Below the pieces are notes generated by a model. That model was not told the DNA's origin. It saw nothing but the letters and a program-made list of their open reading frames with translations, and ran no database searches. Shown here piece by piece: positions 36,984 to 45,784 of a DNA stretch of 64,000 bases. Every line of letters begins with the position of its first letter. The first letter of the stretch is position 1. Source of the stretch: Phycisphaerales bacterium (lineage in GTDB: Bacteria > Planctomycetota > Phycisphaerae > Phycisphaerales > UBA1924); contig JAJDDD010000009.1 of NCBI GenBank assembly GCA_029260495.1, positions 684,266 to 748,265 on the forward strand, in the 5' to 3' direction. A program made the position numbers and the translations under genes.

Positions 36984-39900
36984 TCATTTGGGTTGGGGCG
37001 GGGCTGGATCGTTCTTTTTCTCCGCTTCAGGGCTGAAAACGCCCTCGAAAAGTTCGGAGGTTTTGGAAAGGTGTTTGGCGCCGAAACGAGGGTCGGCGAG
37101 GCTGCCGGTGACGGTGACGGTGACCACTTCATCGGAGAGCGCATCGAAGACCTCGCTAATAAGCGGGATTCGGCGGCGCCCGCGCGTTGAGAAGCGAAGG
37201 TCAAGGGCCAAGTCGGGGAGCGACATGGTTCCGCTGCCGAGCACGTCGATCGTGTTGGAACTGGCTGTGAGCTTGTCAAAGCGCAGGGTGGACCCGCGAA
37301 TGAAAAAAGACGCGTCGGCGGAGGCAAGCGCGTCCCCGACTGGCGGCTGAAGTTTGCTGAGTTCTACAATCCGGGTGAGCAGCGGCATGCGGACCACCTG
37401 CGTGTCCTCGAGCGTGACGCGACCACGCCCGAGAAGAGATTCATCGTCGTCGATCCTTCCGCTGAGGGAGAGTATGGCGTCGAGCTCGCCTTGACGAACT
37501 GCGTTGGCTGGCGGGGTGTCGGAAGATGCGTCATCGGCGAAGCTCGCGATGATCGCGCTGGAGTTGGCGTCGCTCAATCGAAGATCAAGATTGAAGGCGC
37601 TGCGTGCTGGACCTTCCAGATTTTCTGCGACAGATGGCTGCCAGATGGTGAGCGAGCCGGTCAGCGTGCCTTCAGCGACATTGGCAGTGAGTGAGGGCAA
37701 CTTCAGCACGCCGGTGTCGGGCGACTGCTCGACGCGCGTGTGCATATTGGTGACGATGACGCCTTCGACGGCGGCACGCTGCGCATCGATATCGATCGCA
37801 ACTTCAGGCCAGCGGTCACTGGCAGTCTGCGTGATCGCAAGATGCGCGTTGCCGGCGAGCTCTGTAATAGGAGTTGCGGGGTCGATTGAAACATTGGCAA
37901 ACTCAAGGTCGCCAGTAAATGCGACAGTAGGTTCTAGGGCTGCTTCGTACTTTTCATAGGTCAGACGCGCGTTTGAGAGTGTGAATCCCTCTGGCATCGC
38001 GAGTTTGAGACCTTCAAGCGGCTCGATCGCCTCTTCCGGGAGGAGCGCAAGAATATCCTCAGAGAGTTGGTCAGCGATGGCGGAGATACTGATATCGGCG
38101 CTGCTTTGTGGATTAGTTGTGAGAGTTCCGTTGAGTGTGGCCTGCCAGAGAGGGGCGTGAAGATTAATTGCATGCAAGCCAACTTGACCTGGCGCCAGTT
38201 GCAAGGCCCCTGAAATAAATGGGATTTCGATCCGCTCAGCGCCGCTGTTGAAAGCCAACGAGCGAGGGCGAATTTCACCGATGAATTCAACGGACGCCGC
38301 GTCCGTGGAGCGGACGACTTGGAAATCGGCGTCAAGAACTCCCGCGACCTGACGGTCAACATGAGCGTTGGCGCTTGCTTGCACATCAGCGAGCCGCAGC
38401 CCAGCTCGGACGAGCGGCGACTTGATCTGAATATCGCGCGCGATGAAACTGAAATCGAGCGATTTCCTGTCTACCAGACGGGCAGCCCCATTGATGGTGA
38501 GGAGCTGTTGCGGAGATTCCGGCGCGCCTGGCAGCGCAAGCTGCAGGTCGAGAGCCTCAAGGCGTTCATTTTCAATCACCAGACGACCACCTTCCGAAGA
38601 CATTGTGATCCGCTGGGTATCGAGGTTAATTGAAACATCCGCAAGACTGGATATTTCCGTGCGCGAGGTCCAGTGCTCGCTGGCGTCTCGCACAAGGCGC
38701 GTGCTAAGATGAATCGACCCGGCTGGATCATACCGGGCTCGCCAGCGAGCAAGCTGTTCGGCGCGCAATGGATTGCCAAGGCGAACCAGCGTTTCAATCG
38801 GGTCGTTGAGGTTGAGCCCCTGCACATCAATCTGAAACTGGGCCAGCGTGGCATCATCTTTGCGCGATAAAGGCATTTCGCCAGTCACCACACACTTTGC
38901 GTCTGCGCCGATGGAGCCAATGATTGGGCCGAACGTGAATAATCCGTCATGCAGATGGATGGGCCCATTCAAGTTGGATGCGATGGGCTGCTCATTCTCA
39001 GCGTGAGCGCTTGCAGCAGCAATACGAACTTCTGCCAGCTCAAGATTCAAGTTCAACGTGGGTTTGTCCGCCGCGATGGCGAGCGACAGGCTGCCTGAAA
39101 CCTGGCCGGCAAGCCTGAGCTGGGCGAGCGCCTCGCCAAGAGCTTCGGACGCATTCATATCTGCTGTGCTCGTTAAAATGGCGCGAAGGAGCAGATCATC
39201 GACAGCAAGCTTTGCCACTTCGGCGGTTGCGTAAATATCTATGATCTCGGAATCCGCGAGCGAGAGGGAAAGCGCCGCCCTTCCCGGTTCGCTGTAGAGA
39301 CCGCGCAGATCGTTGCACTCAACGGCAACTTGATCCTTCGTGATGTTAATCGTGAGCCCGCGTGCGATGAGTGGGTATGGAAAGTCCGCAGGGAGGAGCC
39401 TAACTTCATCGAAGGTGACGCGGACAAGAGTAGTCGTGTCTGTGCCGGGTTCCTGGCGCAGCAGGATTTCGATTGAACACATCCCGCCGGGGGTGAACAC
39501 AGGGCGATTGAGATGTTTCCTGAGCGCGTCACGACGACGCTCGAGCTCGACACGCCGCATGGCGTCTTCGTCGGCGGCGATGAGCTCATCAATCTCGGCC
39601 TGCATAGCGCTAATCTCATTTTGCAACCGGGTAAGATCATCGGCGGAGTTCACAAGCCCTGCCTGACGCAGTTGATTGTGCGCCGGCATGTGAAAGATCC
39701 GATCAATAAACTCCACATATGCCGGTGGAATGACTCGCTTGAGCTCAGCGTCGACGGGGACGTCGATAAAAGTGATGTCAGTGTGCGCAGCGGGCGTCTG
39801 GGAGACATCCACCCACCCGGAAACCAGCATGCGCGCCCCGGTGGGGCCGACGCCAGTGAGTCTTTCAAATGTGATGCGCTCATCTCGAAATCGAATTCGC

Positions 39901-41201
39901 CCAGCAATGCTTGAAACAGGGTACGGAATGAGTTCGTGCGCAGCGGCGCCGTTGGTGAACTCAAGCAAGCCGGATGTGTCGATCGTTGCGACGTCCTGCC
40001 CGTCAACGGCGCGCAGGCGGGAAATAACGACCTTGCCATTGACGCGGGCTGTCGGGCCGGAATATTCGCGGAAAAACTCGCGCACGCTCTGAGGCGCATA
40101 GGGCAGGAGCTCCGGGCGCTCAGCCACGATGAACTCGTCCGTCTTGATTTCACACACAAAAGGCGCGTTCGGATCAAGTCCTTCGGTGGTGAAATCGACG
40201 TGTGTGGGAAAATCGACAACTTCGCCATTGAGTGAGGCAACGATCCCACGCGATGTAAGCTTGACTTCGCCTTGAACACTGCGCATTTCGATGCGCTCAT
40301 CAGGCGTTGCTCCATCCGGCGCGGGAACGGGAAGATCAACATCCACGCCCTCGAGCGAAAGCTCTGCGAAAGGGCCATCTTCAGGATTGTACTTGAAGAT
40401 CGCATTTGTAAGGGGGCCGGAGATTCGAAACTGCCCCCACAACGAGCGCGCAGCTGAGGAGGCAGACGGACTGAATTGCTCGAGCGCGATTCGATCAAAC
40501 TTTATTTCAACTGAAGAGGATGCGAGATCGAACCATCCATCGAGAAGTGTGGGGCTGTCTGTATCCAACTCGAGGCTCTCAAGCCGGATGGTGTAGCGAT
40601 TCGGCGCATCGCTATCCGGCGTCAGAACACCATTGACCGGAATATCGATGAGCTCGAGAAAACTACTGCCTGTTCGTGTTTCGCCCGCAATCAGACGGCC
40701 GCTGCGCACAGTGATCGCAGGGAGTTTCAACTGGGACGCTGACGTTGTCGCTCTCGGGCTGGCGCGGTTGAAGAAGGCGTCGAGATTAAGCTCGCCGGTC
40801 TCAACATTATGAGCGATGCGCAGCAGCGGCTTTTCCAGTTCAATGGCGTCAATCACAGTTGTCGAAGCGCCCCCGCTCAAGAGAAGCCGAAGCCATCGCA
40901 CATTGAACGTCGCCCGGTCGGCGCTGAGAAACTCGTTTTGAGAAATGGAGGCGCCGTCGGGTTGGAGCACGAGGTCTTCGATGACGAGGTCAAAGGAACG
41001 GTTGAGGCGAACGCGCGTCGCGGTCGCATCGCAGGCGAGTGCAGCAGCGAGGCGGGGCAGGGCGAGGGCGCGGAGAACGGCCGGGCGAGAGAGCACGAAC
41101 AACGCGCCTGCCACAACGAGTAAGGCGGCCGCGAGAACGATCGTGAGTCGTCGGCGCCATCGGCGAGGTTTGGCGGGTCTTGTTGAGTTTGTTCGCGTCA
41201 T
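36984..41201 (-). CDS. AsmA-like giant membrane-anchored protein, 1405 aa
   Basis: N-terminal anchor (RRRLTIVLAAALLVVAGALFVL) followed by over 1300 residues of beta-rich repeats as in AsmA/YhdP/TamB-type proteins, which form long hydrophobic grooves moving phospholipids between membranes. Visible hints: an AsmA-like LVIEDLVLQPDG opening, a central KRVIPPAYVEFIDRIF segment, and a C-terminal region (STRGRRRIPLISEVFDALSD, then VTVTGSLADPRFG) typical of the C-terminal AsmA_2/DUF3971 end. ATG at 41201 chosen over an in-frame TTG at 41237. Assignment rests on architecture. Confidence 0.8.
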   Translation of the reverse strand: MTRTNSTRPAKPRRWRRRLTIVLAAALLVVAGALFVLSRPAVLRALALPRLAAALACDATATRVRLNRSFDLVIEDLVLQPDGASISQNEFLSADRATFNVRWLRLLLSGGASTTVIDAIELEKPLLRIAHNVETGELNLDAFFNRASPRATTSASQLKLPAITVRSGRLIAGETRTGSSFLELIDIPVNGVLTPDSDAPNRYTIRLESLELDTDSPTLLDGWFDLASSSVEIKFDRIALEQFSPSASSAARSLWGQFRISGPLTNAIFKYNPEDGPFAELSLEGVDVDLPVPAPDGATPDERIEMRSVQGEVKLTSRGIVASLNGEVVDFPTHVDFTTEGLDPNAPFVCEIKTDEFIVAERPELLPYAPQSVREFFREYSGPTARVNGKVVISRLRAVDGQDVATIDTSGLLEFTNGAAAHELIPYPVSSIAGRIRFRDERITFERLTGVGPTGARMLVSGWVDVSQTPAAHTDITFIDVPVDAELKRVIPPAYVEFIDRIFHMPAHNQLRQAGLVNSADDLTRLQNEISAMQAEIDELIAADEDAMRRVELERRRDALRKHLNRPVFTPGGMCSIEILLRQEPGTDTTTLVRVTFDEVRLLPADFPYPLIARGLTINITKDQVAVECNDLRGLYSEPGRAALSLSLADSEIIDIYATAEVAKLAVDDLLLRAILTSTADMNASEALGEALAQLRLAGQVSGSLSLAIAADKPTLNLNLELAEVRIAAASAHAENEQPIASNLNGPIHLHDGLFTFGPIIGSIGADAKCVVTGEMPLSRKDDATLAQFQIDVQGLNLNDPIETLVRLGNPLRAEQLARWRARYDPAGSIHLSTRLVRDASEHWTSRTEISSLADVSINLDTQRITMSSEGGRLVIENERLEALDLQLALPGAPESPQQLLTINGAARLVDRKSLDFSFIARDIQIKSPLVRAGLRLADVQASANAHVDRQVAGVLDADFQVVRSTDAASVEFIGEIRPRSLAFNSGAERIEIPFISGALQLAPGQVGLHAINLHAPLWQATLNGTLTTNPQSSADISISAIADQLSEDILALLPEEAIEPLEGLKLAMPEGFTLSNARLTYEKYEAALEPTVAFTGDLEFANVSIDPATPITELAGNAHLAITQTASDRWPEVAIDIDAQRAAVEGVIVTNMHTRVEQSPDTGVLKLPSLTANVAEGTLTGSLTIWQPSVAENLEGPARSAFNLDLRLSDANSSAIIASFADDASSDTPPANAVRQGELDAILSLSGRIDDDESLLGRGRVTLEDTQVVRMPLLTRIVELSKLQPPVGDALASADASFFIRGSTLRFDKLTASSNTIDVLGSGTMSLPDLALDLRFSTRGRRRIPLISEVFDALSDEVVTVTVTGSLADPRFGAKHLSKTSELFEGVFSPEAEKKNDPAPPQPK

Positions 41202-41511
41202 GGAGGATGTCGGCGCCAAGTCTGAGAAGACAGGCAAGAGGGGACGTGTTGCGGAGAAAGAACTCCAGATTTTCGTTGACTCGACCTTCGGAGTCTAGTA
41301 GAACGATATCTGCACAGGAAAGGAGTTTCTCCACGACATTTTTAGGATTCGGCTTCGGCGCCTGACGCTGCGAGCGGTTGGCCTCTTTGCAATGAGCTTC
41401 CGCCTCAGTGTCGGCGAGGCCGTCACGCTGTCCTTTTATCGGCAGCGGGGTGGGTTGGTGATGGCGTGGGGAGGCTCGTTTGCGAAAAGCGAGCGCGATA
41501 TGAGAGAAATC
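41202..41511. other. intergenic region between divergent genes
   Basis: 310 bases between the asmA-like gene (minus) and the P-domain protein (plus). A short inverted repeat (GACTC...GAGTC near 41279-41296) is the only structure seen. It must hold both promoters; none could be assigned with confidence. Confidence 0.4.
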
Positions 41512-42144
41512 ATGATGCAGAGCAAGTGGAATCGAATTTTCGGTGCGGCAGCGCTTTCGGCTGCAGCGACCGCATGGGCGACGGACGGCGGATCGATCAT
41601 GACGGGAGGCGCCGGCGGCGATGTTCCTCCTGATGCCAAAGCTGGCGAAGGCGTCTTTGAATCAGAAGTGATTGTCACGACCAATGCGCCGATTAAGTCA
41701 GTTATGCTTACGCTGACAGATTTGACGCATTCCTGGGCTGGCGATCTTTCGATTGAGCTGGCGAATCTCAACACAGGTGTATCGGTGACATTGCTTGATC
41801 GGCTCGGGCTTCCCGAAGGGCCGTCGAGCTTTGGCGACTCCAGCGATTTCAGCGGAACCTATATTTTTCATGACGAAGCTGGCGGTAATCTTGAGACAAC
41901 CGCGGCGGGTCTTGGAGGCTTTGACGCCATTCCCGGCGGGGAGTATTTCCCTCCGGATGGAACGCTTGGCGATTTCGCCGGCTCAAGCTCAGCGGGAACG
42001 TGGAAGCTGACCATCACCGACAGCAGCAGCGCCGACAGTGGCGGGCTCGGTGGCTGGACGCTGACATTATCTGTTCCCGGGCCCGGTCCGAGTGTCGCTC
42101 TGCTTGGAGCATGCAGCATCATGGGACTTCGACGCCGAAGATGA
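41512..42144 (+). CDS. exported P-domain protein with PEP-CTERM-like tail
   Basis: 210 aa from the ATG at 41512 (GAGAGAA just upstream). Signal peptide (WNRIFGAAALSAAATAWA), then a proprotein-convertase P-like jelly roll (SVMLTLTDLTHSWAGDLSIE, later GTWKLTITDSSSADSGGLGG). The C-terminus is a short Pro-Gly motif, hydrophobic helix and four Arg (PGPGPSVALLGACSIMGLRR), the tripartite layout of PEP-CTERM-type sorting signals cut by exosortase-like enzymes. No protease domain is present, so it is a free-standing P domain. Surface location is inference. Confidence 0.82.
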   Translation: MMQSKWNRIFGAAALSAAATAWATDGGSIMTGGAGGDVPPDAKAGEGVFESEVIVTTNAPIKSVMLTLTDLTHSWAGDLSIELANLNTGVSVTLLDRLGLPEGPSSFGDSSDFSGTYIFHDEAGGNLETTAAGLGGFDAIPGGEYFPPDGTLGDFAGSSSAGTWKLTITDSSSADSGGLGGWTLTLSVPGPGPSVALLGACSIMGLRRRR

Positions 42145-42253
42145 ATCGACTGCTCCGCTGGCGATCTGACTAGCGATATACTCCTGCGTCGAGTTTTCTT
42201 TCTCATGTGAGGACGGCGCAGCGTGTGACACTCGCGCGGGCCGTCAGTTGGCA

Positions 42254-42656
42254 GCGCTCGTAGCTCAGCAGGACAGAGCAGCGGTTTCCTTCTGTGAAAA
42301 GAGGGGCCCGGTCTGGCGACAGATCGAGGCGAACCGGGTGAATTCGGGGAAGCCCACACTTCGCAAACCATGCGAAACGGGTAATCCCGAGCCGAGCCGT
42401 CGTCGGGATGCGTCGCGGCGCCAAGCCTCCTTATGGAAAGCTTGTGCTCGTGAGGCTGGTCGGCGGAAGGTGTAGAGGCCAGCGGGTGAGCGGTCCCAGC
42501 AATACGCCCGCGTAGGGAGAGATGATTTTTGGCTCCCGAAGCGCCCGGCGGCCACGGTGACGAATGTCGTCGGGGTCGAAGAGATGGTGCAGGCCGGCGG
42601 GAAACCGACGGATCAACTGAAACCGCAGGTCGGAGGTTCGAGTCCTCCCGGGCGCA
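42254..42656 (+). tRNA. tRNA-Arg(CCU), interrupted by a group I intron
   Basis: Two exons, 42254-42290 (37 nt) and 42620-42656 (37 nt), fold into a complete tRNA: acceptor GCGCTCG/CGGGCGC (one G-U pair), D stem GCTC/GAGC, anticodon stem GCGGT/ACCGC, loop TTCCTAA with anticodon CCT at 34-36, variable loop AGGTC, T stem GGAGG/CCTCC with TTCGAGT loop, discriminator A; CCA is not encoded. The anticodon reads AGG codons. The intron sits immediately after position 36. Unspliced, the tRNA could not fold or function. Confidence 0.93.
42291..42619 (+). ncRNA. group I self-splicing intron in tRNA-Arg(CCU)
   Basis: 329 nt. P1: exon/intron strand 42287-42293 pairs with 42300-42306, placing the exon's last U (42290) in the required U-G wobble. 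P2: 42307-42312/42333-42338. P4: 42344-42349/42385-42390. P5: 42352-42355/42379-42382, capped by hairpin 42360-42365/42371-42376. Q-like AATCCCGAGCC, R-like GTGTAGAGGCC (42470-42480) and S-like AAGAGATGGTGC (42579-42590) elements are in the correct order. P9 has a GAAA tetraloop (42598-42607). The last intron base is G42619. No endonuclease ORF. Resembles bacterial tRNA introns of the IC3 type. One P7 position is noncanonical. Confidence 0.9.
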
Positions 42657-42793
42657 TTCATTATTGGCATGGTCGCAAGTGGCGAGGAACCACGACCGTA
42701 ACCCCCGCGAAGAACAGTGTGAGAGGCCGCGCTGGAGGAGCGCGCCTGGAACGGCGCAATCCTCGAACACACATTACAGATTCGGAGATCAGC

Positions 42794-44584
42794 ATGACTG
42801 ACAGGACTCCCCGAAGAGCCTCTTTCATCAGCCTCGCCGGCGCGTTCATTGTGCTGGCGTGTTCCGCTCCCGCCTCCGCCCAGCCGCGCGAAGTACAGTT
42901 GAGCCAACTGACCGGAGCCAATGGGTTCACCATTCGAGCCGAAGCGATACCGGATGCGCAGGCAGGGCGCACCGCCAAGCGCATCGGCGACATCAATGCA
43001 GACGGTATTGATGACATTGCCATTTCTGCGCCGTTCGCTGACTTCGATAAGCAATTGTCTGTTGGTCGTGTGTACATCATTTTTGGTCAAAAACACACCG
43101 AGGATCTCGTCAATCTGGAACTGGGATCGCTGAATGGCGTCAACGGCTTCGTGATCATTGGTCGAGGCGTCGATTTGAAAGCGGGTTTCTCCATAGATGG
43201 ACTTGGCGATTTCAATGGCGATGGTTTTGATGATTTGCTGATCGGCGCCCCCGAAGCTGCGCCATTGCCACGATCCCCCGGTGAGGCGTACATCATTTTC
43301 GGCAGGCCCGAAATCGGCGCGGGGGGAGTTTTTCACATCGCTGATGTGAATGGACTGAATGGACTTCGGCTCGGAGGCGATGACTTCGGCGAAGCCTTCG
43401 GATTTGTTGTGGTCGGCCTGGGTGATATCAATGGAGATGGACTCACAGACGCTGCGATCACGTCGCCGGGCAAGCAGGATGTGAATGGGCTTCCCGGCGT
43501 TGGACAGGTGCTCATTATCTACGGCAAGCAGATCGCCGAGTCGGTCGCTGCGCCTCGTGGTGGTTTGGATGGTTTTGCTATTCAGGGCGAAAATGCGTTT
43601 GACAACCTGGGCTTCAGCGCCGCATGCGCTGGGGATGTCAATCAGGATGGCGTGGCGGATCTGATCCTCGGCGCTTCCGGGGCTGGCCCCAATGGCTCGC
43701 CGCTCTCAGGTCGGGCGTACATCGTCTCAGGATTGATCTCGCCGAATGACACTGTGATTTCAATCGATTCGCTGACTGAAAAGGAAGAGGTGTTCACCTT
43801 CGATGGCGTGGGTGTAGGACATCGGTTTGGCGCCAGCGTCGGAAGCGCCGGCGATGTGAACGCTGACGGATATGTGGATGTTGTCGTCGGAGCGCCCACC
43901 GCGACTCCGGCCGGCGCACGATCGGGGCAAGCGTATGTTCTCTTCGGCGGAGCCGGCGGCCCGCCCAGCGCCGGCTCCAATCTCGCGGATTTGACAGGCG
44001 AAACTGGTTTCGTCGTCAATGGAGCGACGGGAGATCAGACGATAGACGCGGGCGACCTGATCGGCTTCACGGTCGGGCCGGCTGGGGATGTCAATGGCGA
44101 TGGGATCGATGACCTCGCGCTCGGCTCACCGACGGCGAATGTGATCGAAGGCGTTATAAACTCCGGTCAAACAATTATTCTCTACGGCTGGCCTCGCATC
44201 GGTGCTGGGGGTGTTGTTCGCATCAATGAAATTGAAAAAAAGGAAGGTCTGCTCGCCAAGGGCTTCGGCATCAACACGCTCTCGGGGAGAAGTGTTTCTC
44301 CCCTGGGCGATATGAATGGTGATGGCGCCGATGACCTGATCATCGGTTCGGTGGGGGCGGATCTCCCAAATGCTCGCAACGCTGGCGAGGTCTACGTCGT
44401 CTTCGGCATCCGCGAGCTTCTCGCGGATGCGACCTGCGACGGGCGTGTCAATCATCATGATCTCGCGACCCTTCTTGGACTGTGGGGGAGCGCGGCCCGT
44501 CAGGGGGATATGAATGCTGACGGAACAGTCAACTCCACCGATCTCACCTTCCTGCTCGGCTCCTGGGGCACAACGCATGAGTGA
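42794..44584 (+). CDS. exported FG-GAP beta-propeller protein with C-terminal dockerin
   Basis: 596 aa from the ATG at 42794; the same frame is open upstream, but that part lies in the tRNA. Signal peptide (FISLAGAFIVLACSAPASAQ). Seven FG-GAP blades with Ca-binding D-x-N-x-D-G loops: DINADGIDDIAISAP, DFNGDGFDDLLIGAP, DINGDGLTDAAITSP, DVNQDGVADLILGAS, DVNADGYVDVVVGAP, DVNGDGIDDLALGSP, DMNGDGADDLIIGSV, i.e. one integrin-alpha-like seven-bladed propeller. It ends with two type I dockerin repeats (CDGRVNHHDLATLLGLWG, DMNADGTVNSTDLTFLLGSW). Probably a surface binding protein; ligand unknown. Confidence 0.92.
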   Translation: MTDRTPRRASFISLAGAFIVLACSAPASAQPREVQLSQLTGANGFTIRAEAIPDAQAGRTAKRIGDINADGIDDIAISAPFADFDKQLSVGRVYIIFGQKHTEDLVNLELGSLNGVNGFVIIGRGVDLKAGFSIDGLGDFNGDGFDDLLIGAPEAAPLPRSPGEAYIIFGRPEIGAGGVFHIADVNGLNGLRLGGDDFGEAFGFVVVGLGDINGDGLTDAAITSPGKQDVNGLPGVGQVLIIYGKQIAESVAAPRGGLDGFAIQGENAFDNLGFSAACAGDVNQDGVADLILGASGAGPNGSPLSGRAYIVSGLISPNDTVISIDSLTEKEEVFTFDGVGVGHRFGASVGSAGDVNADGYVDVVVGAPTATPAGARSGQAYVLFGGAGGPPSAGSNLADLTGETGFVVNGATGDQTIDAGDLIGFTVGPAGDVNGDGIDDLALGSPTANVIEGVINSGQTIILYGWPRIGAGGVVRINEIEKKEGLLAKGFGINTLSGRSVSPLGDMNGDGADDLIIGSVGADLPNARNAGEVYVVFGIRELLADATCDGRVNHHDLATLLGLWGSAARQGDMNADGTVNSTDLTFLLGSWGTTHE

Positions 44585-44589
44585 GCCGA

Positions 44590-45753
44590 TCACTCGCTGC
44601 TAATAGCCCTTCGATAGACGAGCAGCACATCGTCGTAAAGCTGCTTCGCGCGAAGCAGACGGAAGCCTTGCCCATCGCTCATGTTGCGTGGCGCTTGCCC
44701 CAATGCTGCGGGCAACGCGCATTCATCCGCAAGCAGGCGCGGCGCAGCATACACATGCGCTTCGTCAATCAGATCATGCGCGAGAAAGCCGCTAATCAGA
44801 TTCGGCCCGCCTTCGAGCATGACGTTGGCAGCATTGTGCTCCCGGGCCAAATGCGCGAGGAGCACGGCAGGATCGATTCTTCCTTCAGCGTTACAAGGAA
44901 ACGGCAGCACATGCACGCCCGCTTCCCGCAGTTTGTCTGCGTTTTCTGTGGAGAAACCAGCGCAGTGATCCGCACAAACGAGCAGCGTGGGTGTTTCTTT
45001 TGCAGTTTGCGCAAGTTGCGATTGCAAACCAAGCCGAGCGCGAGGATCGATGACAACGCGCACAGCGCCCCGGCGAATCCGGGCGACGCCTCGCGCTGTC
45101 AATAGCGGATCGTCAGCAATCGCCGTCCCGACGCCGACAATGATCGCATCCACCCGAGCGCGCAGCTGGTGTACGAGCTGGCGCGATCGCCCGTTGGAAA
45201 TCCATTTGGAATCGCCGGTGCGTGTCGCCACCCGGCCGTCGATTGTCTGGGCCCATTTCGCTATCACCCAGGGCAGCCCGGTGTTCACTCGCCGAGCAAA
45301 TGGCTCAGCGAGCGCGACGGCGTTCGGGCTTGCATCCGTAATCCGCACCTTAATTCCTGCAGCCCGGAGCATCTCAGCCCCCCCGCTGCTAGCGTCGGCG
45401 GGATCGCGCCTCGCTGTGACGACGCAGCCGACTTGAGCCTTGATCAGAGCCGCGGCGCAAGGCGGCGTCTTGCCAAAATGCGAGCACGGCTCCAAGGTCA
45501 CCCACACCGTGGCGCCCGCGGGATTCTCACCACGACTTTCGCAGTCAGCGAGCGCTTCAACTTCAGCATGGGGACCACCGAATCGGCGATGATGCCCAAC
45601 TCCCAGCGTGCGGACGCGCCCGCCTTCGATCCTGCCGATGATGCAGCCAACCGGTGGATTCGGCTCAACATCACCAAGCCCGCGCCACGCCAGCCGGGCA
45701 GCCCGGTCCAGTTGTGCTCGGTCCTGTTGGCGATTGCTCGAGGGAGTGGACAC
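44590..45753 (-). CDS. ribD: bifunctional riboflavin biosynthesis deaminase/reductase
   Basis: 387 aa from the GTG at 45753; a longer frame to 45942 would overlap the RNase HII gene. N-terminal cytidine-deaminase-type domain with zinc ligands in GPHAEVEALADC and TLEPCSHFGKTPPC. C-terminal RibD/DHFR-like reductase domain with WVIAKWAQTIDGRVATRTGD, SKWISN and ANVMLEGGPNLISGFL. It performs two steps from GTP-derived pyrimidine to ribitylaminouracil phosphate. Other rib genes are not in the window. Confidence 0.93.
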   Translation of the reverse strand: MSTPSSNRQQDRAQLDRAARLAWRGLGDVEPNPPVGCIIGRIEGGRVRTLGVGHHRRFGGPHAEVEALADCESRGENPAGATVWVTLEPCSHFGKTPPCAAALIKAQVGCVVTARRDPADASSGGAEMLRAAGIKVRITDASPNAVALAEPFARRVNTGLPWVIAKWAQTIDGRVATRTGDSKWISNGRSRQLVHQLRARVDAIIVGVGTAIADDPLLTARGVARIRRGAVRVVIDPRARLGLQSQLAQTAKETPTLLVCADHCAGFSTENADKLREAGVHVLPFPCNAEGRIDPAVLLAHLAREHNAANVMLEGGPNLISGFLAHDLIDEAHVYAAPRLLADECALPAALGQAPRNMSDGQGFRLLRAKQLYDDVLLVYRRAISSE

Positions 45754-45784
45754 GCCGATAATGGTAGTGGATTGCAGGCGTTTT

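Noticed and set aside
42557-42793. In-frame N-terminal extension of the FG-GAP protein
   Set aside because: It lies inside the tRNA-Arg intron and 3' exon; the signal peptide begins at 42794.
44584-44605. Short hairpin between the convergent FG-GAP and ribD genes
   Set aside because: Only about five base pairs and no T run, too weak to call a terminator.
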